Assembly (NCBI GenBank): GCA_937957975.1 | Contig: CALFFK010000025.1 | Coordinates: 1 to 37,472, forward strand | DNA length: 37,472 nt | Direction of reading: 5' to 3' | DNA from: an uncultured Neomegalonema sp. | GTDB lineage: Bacteria > Pseudomonadota > Alphaproteobacteria > Rhodobacterales > Rhodobacteraceae | In this document: one piece after another, positions 1 to 8,541 of the stretch | How positions within the stretch are numbered: position 1 is the stretch's first letter | Layout of the letters: the number at the start of each line of letters is the position of its first letter | Made by a program: the position numbers and the translations under genes | The notes under the pieces: model-generated | Seen by the model: the letters and a program-made list of their open reading frames with translations, nothing else | The model's database searches: none | What the model was told of the DNA's origin: nothing

Positions 1-300
1 GCAGAAACGCAAAGGCGTAAATCTGTACGGTACGATCATAGCGTAAACTGTGATCTGAAATCGGCACGCCAGACAATGCGCGCCACGACCCTGAATATTT
101 CCGAAGGGGGTGTCTGCATCAGGCTGACAAGCTTTGGGTCAATCGAAATGGACTCTGTTGTCGCCATCCAGATGCAGGATTTTCCCCTGATAAACGGAAA
201 AGTCATCTGGGTGAACAATCGTATCATCGGCATCGCGTTCATTGATACGATGACCCATCATCGCGAATTTGTCGAATTGATAGACAGTCTGAAGGGGTGA
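1..300 (+). CDS. PilZ-domain protein, 5' end cut off by the window edge
   Basis: The reading frame is open from base 1 and ends at the TGA at 298-300, so the true start lies upstream. The visible 99 residues cover one PilZ domain. Near the N-terminus RRKSVR carries the RxxxR motif, and NISEGG about 20 residues later fits the (D/N)xSxxG motif. These two motifs bind cyclic di-GMP in the family. A beta-rich stretch follows, with VIWVNNRIIGIAF matching the usual last strands of the barrel. The protein is therefore probably a small single-domain c-di-GMP receptor, but an upstream domain cannot be excluded. The ATG at 76 is internal, because starting there would remove the RxxxR motif. Confidence 0.8.
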   Translation, partial: AETQRRKSVRYDHSVNCDLKSARQTMRATTLNISEGGVCIRLTSFGSIEMDSVVAIQMQDFPLINGKVIWVNNRIIGIAFIDTMTHHREFVELIDSLKG

Positions 301-331
301 TCCCGCTCTGAAATCCTTGCCATGCGCGATA

Positions 332-376
332 CCGCCAAAGGCGGGAGTGGGGATCGGGGTAGGGAACCCGATCCCC
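332..376 (+). terminator. Two adjacent hairpins after the PilZ gene
   Basis: CCGCC-aaa-GGCGG at 332-344 is followed by a 10-bp perfect stem, GGGGATCGGG at 349-358 with CCCGATCCCC at 367-376. They begin about 30 bases after the PilZ stop. There is no T-run, so this may be a weak or Rho-assisted terminator, or just a stable mRNA 3' end. I see no credible gene in the rest of 301-564. Confidence 0.35.
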
Positions 377-564
377 GAACAGACACGCCCGATATGGTTG
401 GCTGGGTGTGATCGGACACGCCGTTCACGAACGACACTGCCGCCGCGAACAGGTCTGATACGAAGCTCCGGCGGCATTCCGTCGAATTATTTTCACTGCA
501 TGAAAATTTTTTGAAACCGCTTGGGATTCCTGTTGTTTTAACGCCCTGTATCGTACCGTGCGGG

Positions 565-2070
565 ATGCGATTGCGCCCTCGATATTCGATTACTCTCGTT
601 CGCAGCCTTGCGGTTGCGATGCTGGCGCTGTGTGCGCCGGGGGTCATGGCGGAACCGGGGGGGCAGCAGGTTCTGAAAAACGGGGCCACCGTGACGTGGC
701 GCATCGACCCCCCGAACGCGGAATCGCGGCTTGGCCTGTCAACCCCGGCCTTCGCACAATGGACGCCGGATGGTTTCGAAAAGCCGCTGACAATCAAGAT
801 GCGCAGCGATGCGCTCGCGGTGGTGGATGCGTGGGAAGTGGCCATCTACCGCCTTGGGGATACGGAATTCAAACGCCCGCTCCGGCAGTTTCGCGGCACG
901 GCGCGAACACTGCATACCCCGCTATATTGGTCGGGCGAGACGGATGAGGGGCCAGCCCTGCGACCCGGCGAGACCGTTGTTGCACGATTGAGCATACGGG
1001 ACGTAGCCGGCAATATCGACAGCAGCGTGACACAGAAGACATTGGTTGCACGCTTTATGATGCGGGCCGAGCGCCGCAAGGTTGCCGTTCTTGATGCGGA
1101 GCGTGAAAGTCTGCTCGATACAGGAAGCGTTCCGGCACAGCGTCGTATCCCGACGCGCGGGTCTCTGGTCGATTTGATTCTTGAAGACTGGAAGGAAGGC
1201 GATGCCCCCCATGCCTCCGGGATGCCGCTGCGGCAATCCGGCGGGGAATGGGGTATGGGCCAGCTCGTCCCGACGGGCGACCATGATATTGTGATAGAGT
1301 CTACCCGTCCGATCATTGGCGGCTTGCGCGCGGTTCCGGTCGGTGTTGTGCGGGTATCGGTTCCGCCTGCCCTTCCGTTTATCGCGGGCGTCAAGGGAAC
1401 CGGCAAGCTGGAGCGGAAAGCAACCGACCTAACGGCCCCGCCCGGCTTCGTGGTGGAGGGGGTGATTTCCGGCGAAGACGCGATTTCGCGGGTTATGACG
1501 AACCGGGAGGGTGCGGAGGATCGTCTTGCCCTTGCGCTGATTGATGCGGCCCGGCCCGTGCCATTGGTGAAGGATGAGCGCAAGCGGCGATCATTGCTTA
1601 TGTCCTATGAGGCCGGGACGGTTTCATGGCCGGGGGCAGGCCGTGCGCAAGCCACCCTGCGCGACCCTGCCGAGCCATCGACGCAACGAATCGTACTGTC
1701 ATTGAGGGGGTTGGTACAGCCAGAACTGGTCTTGCCCCATACGGATGTGACGAAGATCAGTGTGGCCGTGCAGGGCGAAAGCGATCCGCTCATGGCATTT
1801 CGGGACTATTTTCCGAACAGCGCCGAAGGGCGGTTGCTGATGTCCTCTTCCACCCTCACGCGGCTGTCGCAATCGCCGGACGCCGTTCTCAGGATCGAAT
1901 ATGATGTTCCGACATTCGCCCCCACGGTGAAGGCAAGAAAGATGATCCTTGATGATGGCAGTGCGTGGGACGAAAGCTGGAGCGATACCGAGGTTTGGTC
2001 CGTCACCTCTTCGGGTGTGCGACGAAAGGATGGCGGATTGCTGGAGAAGTTCCTGAACTGGCTGTTCTGA
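565..2070 (+). CDS. Exported protein of unknown function, 501 aa
   Basis: I do not recognise this protein. From the ATG at 565 it opens with a classical signal peptide: a basic start (MRLRPRY), a hydrophobic core and a VMA cleavage site near residue 29. A TTG at 511 would add 18 residues in front of the signal peptide and is less likely. The mature part is beta-rich with no transmembrane helix. Residues of about 60-165 (YRLGDTEFKRPLRQFRG, then RLSIRDVAGN) resemble Ig-like or FlgD-like extracellular folds, but this is only an impression. The C-terminus, SGVRRKDGGLLEKFLNWLF, is amphipathic and could touch a membrane or a partner. The gene lies in the same direction as the TelA cluster, about 250 bases upstream. 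Its role is unknown. Confidence 0.75.
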   Translation: MRLRPRYSITLVRSLAVAMLALCAPGVMAEPGGQQVLKNGATVTWRIDPPNAESRLGLSTPAFAQWTPDGFEKPLTIKMRSDALAVVDAWEVAIYRLGDTEFKRPLRQFRGTARTLHTPLYWSGETDEGPALRPGETVVARLSIRDVAGNIDSSVTQKTLVARFMMRAERRKVAVLDAERESLLDTGSVPAQRRIPTRGSLVDLILEDWKEGDAPHASGMPLRQSGGEWGMGQLVPTGDHDIVIESTRPIIGGLRAVPVGVVRVSVPPALPFIAGVKGTGKLERKATDLTAPPGFVVEGVISGEDAISRVMTNREGAEDRLALALIDAARPVPLVKDERKRRSLLMSYEAGTVSWPGAGRAQATLRDPAEPSTQRIVLSLRGLVQPELVLPHTDVTKISVAVQGESDPLMAFRDYFPNSAEGRLLMSSSTLTRLSQSPDAVLRIEYDVPTFAPTVKARKMILDDGSAWDESWSDTEVWSVTSSGVRRKDGGLLEKFLNWLF

Positions 2071-2124
2071 ACCCTGGGTTGATTACGCAACAGTTTTGAC
2101 CGATGGCCTAACCATGGCGTATGA

Positions 2125-2289
2125 ATGCGTTTGAAGATCGAACCGCGCTCATCGGGAGTGCGGTATCTCGAACCAGACCATCGGGAAGACCGGCTGATGA
2201 ATCCTCGATTCCTGCGTACCCTTGCTTTCATCGTTTTGATCGGCATCGTATTCGCTGCATCCTGCGCTACATTCGTACAGGTGAGCTGA
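2125..2289 (+). CDS. Small membrane peptide, 54 aa (candidate)
   Basis: This short frame fills the gap between the exported protein and the XpaC-like gene. From the ATG at 2125 it gives a charged N-terminal half (MRLKIEPRSSGVRYLEPDHR) and then one hydrophobic segment, LAFIVLIGIVFAA, ending in SCATFVQVS. An internal ATG at 2197 would give a 30-residue peptide made almost entirely of that segment. The Cys after FAAS is not a good lipobox. The positive-inside charge pattern and the position 29 bases before the next gene favour a real product, but size and composition alone do not prove it. Function is unknown. Confidence 0.4.
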   Translation: MRLKIEPRSSGVRYLEPDHREDRLMNPRFLRTLAFIVLIGIVFAASCATFVQVS

Positions 2290-2318
2290 ACCATGCCTGA
2301 ACGGGAGGAAGCCGTACA

Positions 2319-3260
2319 ATGAGCGGCGATACTGACGGTGAAAAGGATTACACCCCGACCCGTGCGGTGCGGTTTGGTGGCCCCGGTGCAAGCCATGCCG
2401 GGGCGGAACGATTCAAAAGCGCGCTGCGGCTCGACACCGAGGGCAAGCGTCAGGCGCGGTTCCGCAAGCGGACGCTTGGCCTGTTGGTTGCGGCTTCGCC
2501 ATTGCTGTTTGCTGCGGTGAAATCGCTGACTGTCGGCAATGCCATCGGCATGGGCATGAATATCGCGTTGTTCGCGTTGGTTGCCTTTTCGGTTTTCCTG
2601 ATCCGGCAGGGCGGGGAGGCGGAAGCTGCCTATCTTGATCGAACCTATGCGTCGCCCCCTTCTGTGCCCCGAAAGCTGCTTGGATCGCTGGTATTGGGCG
2701 GGGCAACCATGCTGACAGGGCTGTTCGGATGGGACATCGGGATCATCCAGTCGCTGGGGCTTGGTGCTTTGGCGGCGGGGGCGTCGCTGCTGACCTTTGG
2801 TCTTGACCCAATGCGGACAAAGGGTGAGGTTTCGCTGTCGGGCGTCACGCCGCAAATGGTGGAGGAGGCAATTTCGGAGGCTGAGGAGCGCATCGAGGGG
2901 ATCGAACGCGCCGCTGCCGATATTGTAGACCGAACCCTGCGCGACCGTTTGTCGAAGATCACGGCGCGGGGGCGCGATATTCTCAGGCGGATCGAGGAAG
3001 ACCCGTCTGACCTGCGCCGGGCGCGCAAGTTTCTGAAAGTCTATCTCGAAGGGGCATTGGAGGCGACGCGAAAATATGCGCGCAGCCAGCATGACCTTGA
3101 TGGTAGCGATATGTATCTGAAATTCCGCAGTTTGCTCGATGACATGCAAAAGACATTCGACCAGCAACACGAAAAACTGCTGACCAATGACCGGATTGAT
3201 CTGGATGTCGAGATCGATGTCCTCGCAGAACGCTTGAATAGAGAGACCGTGCTGCAATAG
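2319..3260 (+). CDS. XpaC-like membrane protein (BCIP-hydrolysis family), 313 aa
   Basis: The protein resembles the XpaC family, named for 5-bromo-4-chloroindolyl phosphate hydrolysis, whose true activity is not established. About 45 polar residues come first, then hydrophobic helices at roughly 48-65, 72-92 and 110-150. From about 170 on lies a soluble, charged, alpha-helical domain (SEAEERIEGIERAAADIVDR) typical of the family. It precedes telA by 34 bases, the usual pairing in bacteria, where XpaC and TelA are thought to act together at the membrane under toxic-anion or envelope stress. The ATG at 2319 follows GGGAGGAAG at 2303-2311. The family call is sound; a phosphatase role should not be assumed. 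Confidence 0.8.
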   Translation: MSGDTDGEKDYTPTRAVRFGGPGASHAGAERFKSALRLDTEGKRQARFRKRTLGLLVAASPLLFAAVKSLTVGNAIGMGMNIALFALVAFSVFLIRQGGEAEAAYLDRTYASPPSVPRKLLGSLVLGGATMLTGLFGWDIGIIQSLGLGALAAGASLLTFGLDPMRTKGEVSLSGVTPQMVEEAISEAEERIEGIERAAADIVDRTLRDRLSKITARGRDILRRIEEDPSDLRRARKFLKVYLEGALEATRKYARSQHDLDGSDMYLKFRSLLDDMQKTFDQQHEKLLTNDRIDLDVEIDVLAERLNRETVLQ

Positions 3261-3294
3261 CGTGGAATCGACCCAAAAGGAGACAGGGACCGTT

Positions 3295-4506
3295 ATGGCC
3301 GTTGAACAGACCGAGGCACTGCGGAACAGAACCGCGCTGGCAGTACGCGAAGCGGAGGATATTATCACGCTCTCGCCTCCGCCCCCGGCGCAGGAGCTTA
3401 TTACGCTGCAAAGTGCTAACCCGGATGCCGTGGCTGCAATTCGGGTGCGCATGGGTGAGATCGACCTGTCGAATACCCAGACAATTATCAAATTTGGCTC
3501 AAAGGCACAGGAAGACCTGACCGCGATTTCCGACGAGATGCTTGACGGGGTGCGCAACAAGGATGTTGGCCCCGCCGGAAATTCCCTGCGCAAGATGGTC
3601 ACGACCATCCGTGGCTTTGATGTGAGCGAGCTGGCCCCCGGCGAAAAACCAGGGTTTCTGGCGCGCATCTGGTCGTGGATCATGGGAAAATCGGCTTCTA
3701 CGGCGGATTTCGTCGCGCAATATGAGCAGGTGCGCGGCCAGATCGACGGGATTCAGGACGAATTGCTGACCCATGAGACCAAGCTGCTGAAAGACATCAA
3801 GTTTCTCGACAAGCTGTATGACTCGTCCCTGTCTTTCTATGACGAGCTGGCGCTGTATATCGCCGCCGGTGAGGCGAAGCTGACTGAACTCGACGAAAAC
3901 GAGATTCCGGCCAAGGAACGCTATGTCGCTGAAGCCCCGGAAAATGATGGCGTCCTGCGGGCGCAGGAATTGCGCGATTTACGCTCTGCACGGGATGATC
4001 TGGAGCGCCGGGTCCATGACCTGAAACTGACGCGGCAGGTGACAATGCAGTCGCTGCCATCAATCCGGCTTGTGCAGGAAAACGACAAGAGCCTCGTCAA
4101 CAAGATCAATTCGACCCTCGTGAACACCGTACCCCTGTGGCAGACGCAGCTTGCCCAGGCGGTCACGATTCAGCGGTCGCGCGATGCGGCGGGCACGGTC
4201 AAGGACGCAACCGACCTGACGAACGAGTTGCTGACCAAGAATGCCGATAACCTCAAGATGGCAAATCGCGAAGTGCGTGAGCAGATGGAGCGCGGTGTCT
4301 TCGACATCAACGCCGTCAAGCAGGCGAATCAAAGCCTGATCGACACCATCAACGAAAGTCTCGCCATTGCCGATGAAGGCAAAAAACGCCGCGCGGATGC
4401 GGAAATTGAGCTGGAACGGATGGAAGAGGAACTGAAGAAAACCCTGTCTTCTGCCAAATCCCGCCGGGATGGAACCGGCGATAATGTCGGTATCTCTGCC
4501 GGGTGA
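3295..4506 (+). CDS. telA: TelA family toxic-anion resistance protein, 403 aa
   Basis: This is a full-length, mostly alpha-helical TelA/YaaN family protein. The family signature is at about residues 252-285, where SIRLVQENDKSLVNKIN is followed by NTVPLWQTQL. The C-terminal third is long helix, ending in a charged coiled-coil-like run (ELERMEEELKK). There is no signal peptide, so it should be cytosolic or membrane-associated. The ATG at 3295 has AAGGAGA at 3277-3283. A GTG at 3262 lacks such a site and would add 11 unrelated residues. TelA is linked to resistance to tellurite and some antimicrobials, but its biochemistry is unknown. The next gene overlaps its stop by four bases, so the two are probably translationally coupled. 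Confidence 0.9.
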   Translation: MAVEQTEALRNRTALAVREAEDIITLSPPPPAQELITLQSANPDAVAAIRVRMGEIDLSNTQTIIKFGSKAQEDLTAISDEMLDGVRNKDVGPAGNSLRKMVTTIRGFDVSELAPGEKPGFLARIWSWIMGKSASTADFVAQYEQVRGQIDGIQDELLTHETKLLKDIKFLDKLYDSSLSFYDELALYIAAGEAKLTELDENEIPAKERYVAEAPENDGVLRAQELRDLRSARDDLERRVHDLKLTRQVTMQSLPSIRLVQENDKSLVNKINSTLVNTVPLWQTQLAQAVTIQRSRDAAGTVKDATDLTNELLTKNADNLKMANREVREQMERGVFDINAVKQANQSLIDTINESLAIADEGKKRRADAEIELERMEEELKKTLSSAKSRRDGTGDNVGISAG

Positions 4507-5405
4507 GCAAAGGGCGCGCATATCTGACCGCAACCATGGTTGTGGTCCTCGCGTTTGCCATAACGGCATGTGGAGGCGGGGCCGGGGTGCAATCCCCGGA
4601 ACCGTCGCCGCCGCCACCGCAGCTACGCGCGACATCAGTGGGCGTCATGCCCCCTGATGTGCGGCCACAGATACAACGGGCATCACTGCCATTCATTGCT
4701 GCGCGCCCAAGGATCGAACCTGCCTATTCAAACATGGACCTGCTGCGCAATTTCCTCTCCATCGCGCTTCAGGCCGAGGCCGCCGATGAAGTGGATGCAG
4801 ATGGGGGCATCGCCATATCGAAATGGCGCAGCCCGATCCGGTATCGTCTCACCGGCGCGCAGGTGCGTGACCGGGTGCAGGTCGCCGCGTTCTCGGAACA
4901 TCTGTCAAATCTGACGGGCCTCAGTATCCGCGAAGCGGGCGAGGTTGAGCGGTACAATATGGACATCCGTTTTGTGCCGCGCGCCTTTCGTGAGGCTGAG
5001 ATGCGCGAATTGCTCAATACGCAGTGGTTGGGGCCGAAAGTCGCCAGACTTGCCCTGAACTGGCGTGATTTTGAGGCGGACCGTTGCTTTGCGCTCACGA
5101 CCCGTGACCCGCGAAATGACGTAACCGGTACAGCACACATCTATATCAAGGATGAGTTACCCCTCGTGTGGCGCGAGACCTGTATCATCGAGGAGATGAC
5201 CCAGAGCCTCGGACTACTGAACGATGATTCGCGGGCGGCTCCATCGATCTTTAACGATGATGGTGCGTATCAGGCGTTGACGACCCACGATGAATTGCTT
5301 CTACGCGTTCTCTACGATCCTCGCATCCGCTCAGGAATGCGACGGGGAAACGTTTTGCCGCTTGCCGAGAAGGTCATTGCAGAGCTTCGGCCTGAAGCGG
5401 GATGA
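4503..5405 (+). CDS. DUF2927 lipoprotein, first tandem copy, 300 aa
   Basis: The start is a GTG overlapping the TelA stop (GTGA). The N-terminus is a lipoprotein signal, with the hydrophobic run MVVVLAFAITAC and the lipid-carrying Cys at residue 23, followed by a Gly/Pro-rich linker. Residues of about 80-280 match DUF2927, a proteobacterial family of unknown function. The core is CIIEEMTQSLGLLND at 227-241, then SIFNDD at 248-253 and a THDELLLRVLYDPR block. Cys195 and Cys227 may form a disulphide. The spacing EExxQxxGxxN copies the metzincin HExxHxxGxxH with the zinc His residues replaced, which suggests an inactive protease-like fold (my inference). The lipid anchor places it on the periplasmic side of a membrane. 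Confidence 0.85.
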   Translation: MSKGRAYLTATMVVVLAFAITACGGGAGVQSPEPSPPPPQLRATSVGVMPPDVRPQIQRASLPFIAARPRIEPAYSNMDLLRNFLSIALQAEAADEVDADGGIAISKWRSPIRYRLTGAQVRDRVQVAAFSEHLSNLTGLSIREAGEVERYNMDIRFVPRAFREAEMRELLNTQWLGPKVARLALNWRDFEADRCFALTTRDPRNDVTGTAHIYIKDELPLVWRETCIIEEMTQSLGLLNDDSRAAPSIFNDDGAYQALTTHDELLLRVLYDPRIRSGMRRGNVLPLAEKVIAELRPEAG

Positions 5406-5510
5406 TTGGGGATGCTCGTGTCACTTTTCCCGTTTCTGTGCGGAGATGAACAAGAGGATCGGGTGGGGTTTTCGGGATGCCTGCCGCGATCCAAAAGGGA
5501 TGGGAATCGC

Positions 5511-6395
5511 ATGACCATGACTCTGAATTTTACACTGCAAAGGCGTATGGGGCGTCTATGTGCCGGGGCCGCGACCTTGTTGACCCTGACGGCCTGCGCA
5601 CCCCCTTCTGCGGGACCAGAGCTTGCGGATCTCTATGGCAGGGCCGAAATCCTGTACCGGACGGAAGCGAAATTTCGTACTGAATATGATCCCATTGATG
5701 CACCCATCGATGCACAGGCGCTGGAACGGAATTTCCTGAAGCTCGCCTTCAATAGCGAAGAACAGGTGATTGATAATAAAACGATTGTGCCAGGCGGAAC
5801 TGTGCAATTGCTCCGCTGGTCCTCGGACGTCACCTATTCGTCGATCGGGATTTCCCTGGCGGACTCCCGTCATCTCGACGCGCTTGCCTTGCGTATCGGG
5901 GGGGTGATCGGGCGCGATGTTATTGCCACGGACGATCTGGCGGGTGCCGATGTGAAGATCTGGATGCTCAATGGCCGGGAGCGCGCCTTGCTGCGTGAAA
6001 ATGTTGCGGATCGGTTCGGGGAATCCCTGGGGGGCTTCATCACGGCATGGACCAGGCGCCCGGAACTTCCCTGTATCGGCATGATTTCGACTGATCCCAA
6101 GGATGACAGCCTTTCCGTTGGCCTGATTTTCGTGAAAGCGGAATTGAGCGGAAATTTCCGTCGCGCATGTATCACCGAGGAGTTCACGCAGGTATTCGGC
6201 CTCATCAATGATGACCCACAGGCGCGCCCGTCGATTTTTAATGACGATCAGGAGTTCATTGAATTAACCCGCCACGATGAATATCTGCTCAAGGTCTTAT
6301 ACGATCCAAGGCTACGGGCAGGAATGACTGAAGCTGAGGCGCGCCCGCTGGTGCGTCGGATCGTGCAGGACATTCCGGGCCTTGCAGGGCCATGA
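5511..6395 (+). CDS. DUF2927 lipoprotein, second tandem copy, 294 aa
   Basis: This is a diverged paralogue of the preceding gene. From the ATG at 5511 the signal peptide ends in LLTLTAC, with the lipobox Cys at residue 29. Starts further upstream (5406, 5412) would place about 35 unrelated residues before the signal and are unlikely. The DUF2927 core is CITEEFTQVFGLINDD at 220-235, SIFNDD at 241-246, then LTRHDEYLLKVLYDPR. Cys188 and Cys220 match the Cys pair of the first copy. The EExxQxxGxxN spacing is the same, so loss of the His positions is shared by both copies rather than a recent accident. The two proteins differ through most of their N-terminal halves, which suggests separate partners. 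Confidence 0.85.
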   Translation: MTMTLNFTLQRRMGRLCAGAATLLTLTACAPPSAGPELADLYGRAEILYRTEAKFRTEYDPIDAPIDAQALERNFLKLAFNSEEQVIDNKTIVPGGTVQLLRWSSDVTYSSIGISLADSRHLDALALRIGGVIGRDVIATDDLAGADVKIWMLNGRERALLRENVADRFGESLGGFITAWTRRPELPCIGMISTDPKDDSLSVGLIFVKAELSGNFRRACITEEFTQVFGLINDDPQARPSIFNDDQEFIELTRHDEYLLKVLYDPRLRAGMTEAEARPLVRRIVQDIPGLAGP

Positions 6396-6421
6396 ACGAC
6401 TAGACGCTACAGGAGAGCCAG

Positions 6422-7537
6422 ATGAGCTTGTGGGACCGCCTAACGGGCGAATTTGTTGATGTCATCGATTGGACGACCGATGACGGTGATACAATGGTCT
6501 GGCGCTTCGAGCGTTACGGCAACGAGATCAAGCACGGCGCGAAATTGACCGTGCGCGAAGGGCAGACGGCGGTTTTCGTCAATGAGGGACAGGTCGCTGA
6601 CGTGTTCCCGCCCGGCCTTTATATGCTGGAGACGAACAACCTGCCGATCCTCTCGACGTTGCAGAACTGGGATCACGGTTTCCAATCGCCCTTCAAGGCG
6701 GAAATCTACTTCGTCAGCCTCAAGCAATTCACGGATATGAAATGGGGTACGAAGAACCCTGTCATGCTGCGCGACCCGGATTTCGGGCCGACGCGTCTGC
6801 GGGCCTTCGGAACCTATGCGATGCGGGTGCAAGACCCGAAAGTCTTCCTGCGTGAAATCGTCGGCACGGATGGCGAGTTTACGACTGGTGAGATCGAGGG
6901 CCAGCTTCGCAATATCATCGTCTCGCGGTTCTCGAACGCCATTGCATCCTCGCAGATTCCGGTGCTTGATCTGGCCGCAAATTACGACGATCTGGGCAGG
7001 TTTGCCGGAACGAAGATCGGCGAGGAGATGACGGAATACGGGCTGGCGCTTACCAAATTGCTGGTCGAAAATGTATCGTTGCCGCCCGAAGTTGAAAAGG
7101 CGATGGATCGGCGCACACAGATGGGTGTGATCGGTGATCTGCACAAATATACGCAGTTTCAGGCTGCTGAATCGATGCGGGCTGCTTCGGAAAACCCTGG
7201 CGAAGGCGGCGGGGCCGCTGCTGCCGGAATCGGGGCAGGTATCGGGATGGCGATGGGTCATACCATGGGGAACGCCATGGGCGGAATGGGAGTCGGAGGG
7301 GGCGCAACCCCGCCACCGCTGCCCCCGCGAGGCAGGCAATGGCATGTGGCTATCGACGGAGCCTCAAGCGGACCCCACGATGAGAGCACGCTTATGGCAA
7401 TGGCGAGTGGGGGAAAAATGACCCGCGACAGCCTTGTATGGAGTGATGGGATGTCCGGATGGGAACGTGCGAGTTCCGTGCCCGACATTCAGCATGTTTT
7501 CGGCTCCATGCCGCCGCCACTGCCACCGCAGGGCTGA
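6422..7537 (+). CDS. SPFH-domain protein with C-terminal GYF-like domain, 371 aa
   Basis: Residues of about 30-250 match the YdjI-type SPFH group, sometimes called virion core protein-like: VREGQTAVFVNEGQVADVF, then GLYMLETNNLPILSTL and FTDMKWGTKNPVMLRD. This branch has no N-terminal membrane helix. After it come a Gly/Ala/Met-rich linker (about 262-300), a PPPLPP run, and at 306-360 a GYF_2-like domain with QWHVAIDGASSGPHDESTL and LVWSDGMSGWERA. It ends with a second proline run, PPPLPPQG. GYF domains bind proline-rich peptides, so the flanking PPPLPP runs could be self-ligands or assembly contacts (inference). The ATG at 6422 follows CAGGAGAGCCAG. It is the last gene of the TelA cluster. 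Confidence 0.85.
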   Translation: MSLWDRLTGEFVDVIDWTTDDGDTMVWRFERYGNEIKHGAKLTVREGQTAVFVNEGQVADVFPPGLYMLETNNLPILSTLQNWDHGFQSPFKAEIYFVSLKQFTDMKWGTKNPVMLRDPDFGPTRLRAFGTYAMRVQDPKVFLREIVGTDGEFTTGEIEGQLRNIIVSRFSNAIASSQIPVLDLAANYDDLGRFAGTKIGEEMTEYGLALTKLLVENVSLPPEVEKAMDRRTQMGVIGDLHKYTQFQAAESMRAASENPGEGGGAAAAGIGAGIGMAMGHTMGNAMGGMGVGGGATPPPLPPRGRQWHVAIDGASSGPHDESTLMAMASGGKMTRDSLVWSDGMSGWERASSVPDIQHVFGSMPPPLPPQG

Positions 7538-7573
7538 TGCCCTGAAAGATGTCAAAGCATCAGAGGTTGTGCC

Positions 7574-7620
7574 AGAAGCGTAAATATCCCCTTCAGGGGG
7601 TGAAATTTACGCTTCTGTTT
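7574..7620 (+). terminator. Strong intrinsic terminator after the TelA/SPFH cluster
   Basis: A 12-bp perfect stem pairs AGAAGCGTAAAT (7574-7585) with ATTTACGCTTCT (7605-7616). The loop holds a second small stem, CCCC-ttca-GGGG, and GTTT follows. It lies 37 bases after the SPFH stop and before the peptidase gene, and probably ends the upstream operon. Confidence 0.75.
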
Positions 7621-7700
7621 CAATGGCTTGAAATAGTCTCGTACATTGACCATGTGTCAGATGCAGCGTCCGATCAACGTATTCCTACACGGGGTTTCTC

Positions 7701-8423
7701 ATGTATTTTGATATGACCTACATGCTTTTGGTTGTGCTTCCGGGCATGGTCTTGTCCGGTTTTGCCTCGATGATGGTGAAAAGCACGTTCAAAAAATATG
7801 AGAGTGTCGGGACGCAGGGCAACCTGACCGGCGCCGAAGCCGCGCGTCTGATGCTTGAACGCTCCGGGGTCACGAACTGCCGGATCGAACCGATTTCTGG
7901 CCGCCTCAGCGATCATTACGATCCACGCGACCGAACGCTGCGCCTGTCTGAACCTGTCTATAATGCCCGCTCTATTTCAGCGATTGGTGTGGCTTGCCAT
8001 GAGGCGGGGCACGCCCTGCAACACGCGCAGGGCTACACATGGCTGAAGATGCGTTCATCACTGGTGCCGGTGACGAACATTGCCAGCAAGATGTCTATGC
8101 CGGTTCTGATGATCGGCATGATGCTGCTGTCATTGGCCCCGGTTCTGGGGCAATGGGTTGTTCTGGTTGGTGTTGCGCTGTTCTCGGCAGCGGTGGTTTT
8201 CTCGGTTGTTACCCTGCCTGTCGAATGGGATGCGAGTGCGCGGGCCAAAACCGCGATGGTCCATGCGGGGATCGTGAACCAGGAGGAAGCGCGTGGAGCG
8301 GGCAGGGTTCTGAACGCTGCGTTCCTGACCTATCTGGCCTCTGCCATCGCGTCGATTATGACCTTGATCTATTATCTGCATCGCTCCGGGCTGTTGCGGC
8401 AGATGTTGGGCAACCGGCGATAG
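7701..8423 (+). CDS. YugP-type membrane zinc metallopeptidase, 240 aa
   Basis: The protein belongs to the neutral zinc metallopeptidase family typified by YugP. The zinc motif HEAGH is at residues 100-104, in the context [14 protein letters not shown]. An N-terminal hydrophobic helix (about 6-25) and three further helices (about 128-165 and 205-228) make it an integral membrane protein. A conserved block, [19 protein letters not shown], precedes the active site, as is usual in the family. Length is close to the normal 220-230 residues. Substrates are not known. The gene stands alone between a terminator and the pyrH cluster. Confidence 0.85.
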   Translation: MYFDMTYMLLVVLPGMVLSGFASMMVKSTFKKYESVGTQGNLTGAEAARLMLERSGVTNCRIEPISGRLSDHYDPRDRTLRLSEPVYNARSISAIGVACHEAGHALQHAQGYTWLKMRSSLVPVTNIASKMSMPVLMIGMMLLSLAPVLGQWVVLVGVALFSAAVVFSVVTLPVEWDASARAKTAMVHAGIVNQEEARGAGRVLNAAFLTYLASAIASIMTLIYYLHRSGLLRQMLGNRR

Positions 8424-8541
8424 GCGAAAAGACGCCCCGCAAGTTCGGTGCGGCATTGCTGTTGGAACATCATGGCACTTGCGGTGTGCGGAGGGATGGG
8501 TAAAGTCCGCCCGCCGGTCCCACCCTCTGAAAGGCCACTCC

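Noticed and set aside
317-514. 65-codon plus-strand frame between PilZ and the exported protein
   Set aside because: It spans the two hairpins after the PilZ gene, has no ribosome site and no plausible domain.
1806-3683. Minus-strand open frame of 625 codons
   Set aside because: It runs opposite to the XpaC-like and TelA genes, has an Arg/Ser-rich composition, no start signal and no recognisable domain. It is a shadow of codon bias in the real genes.
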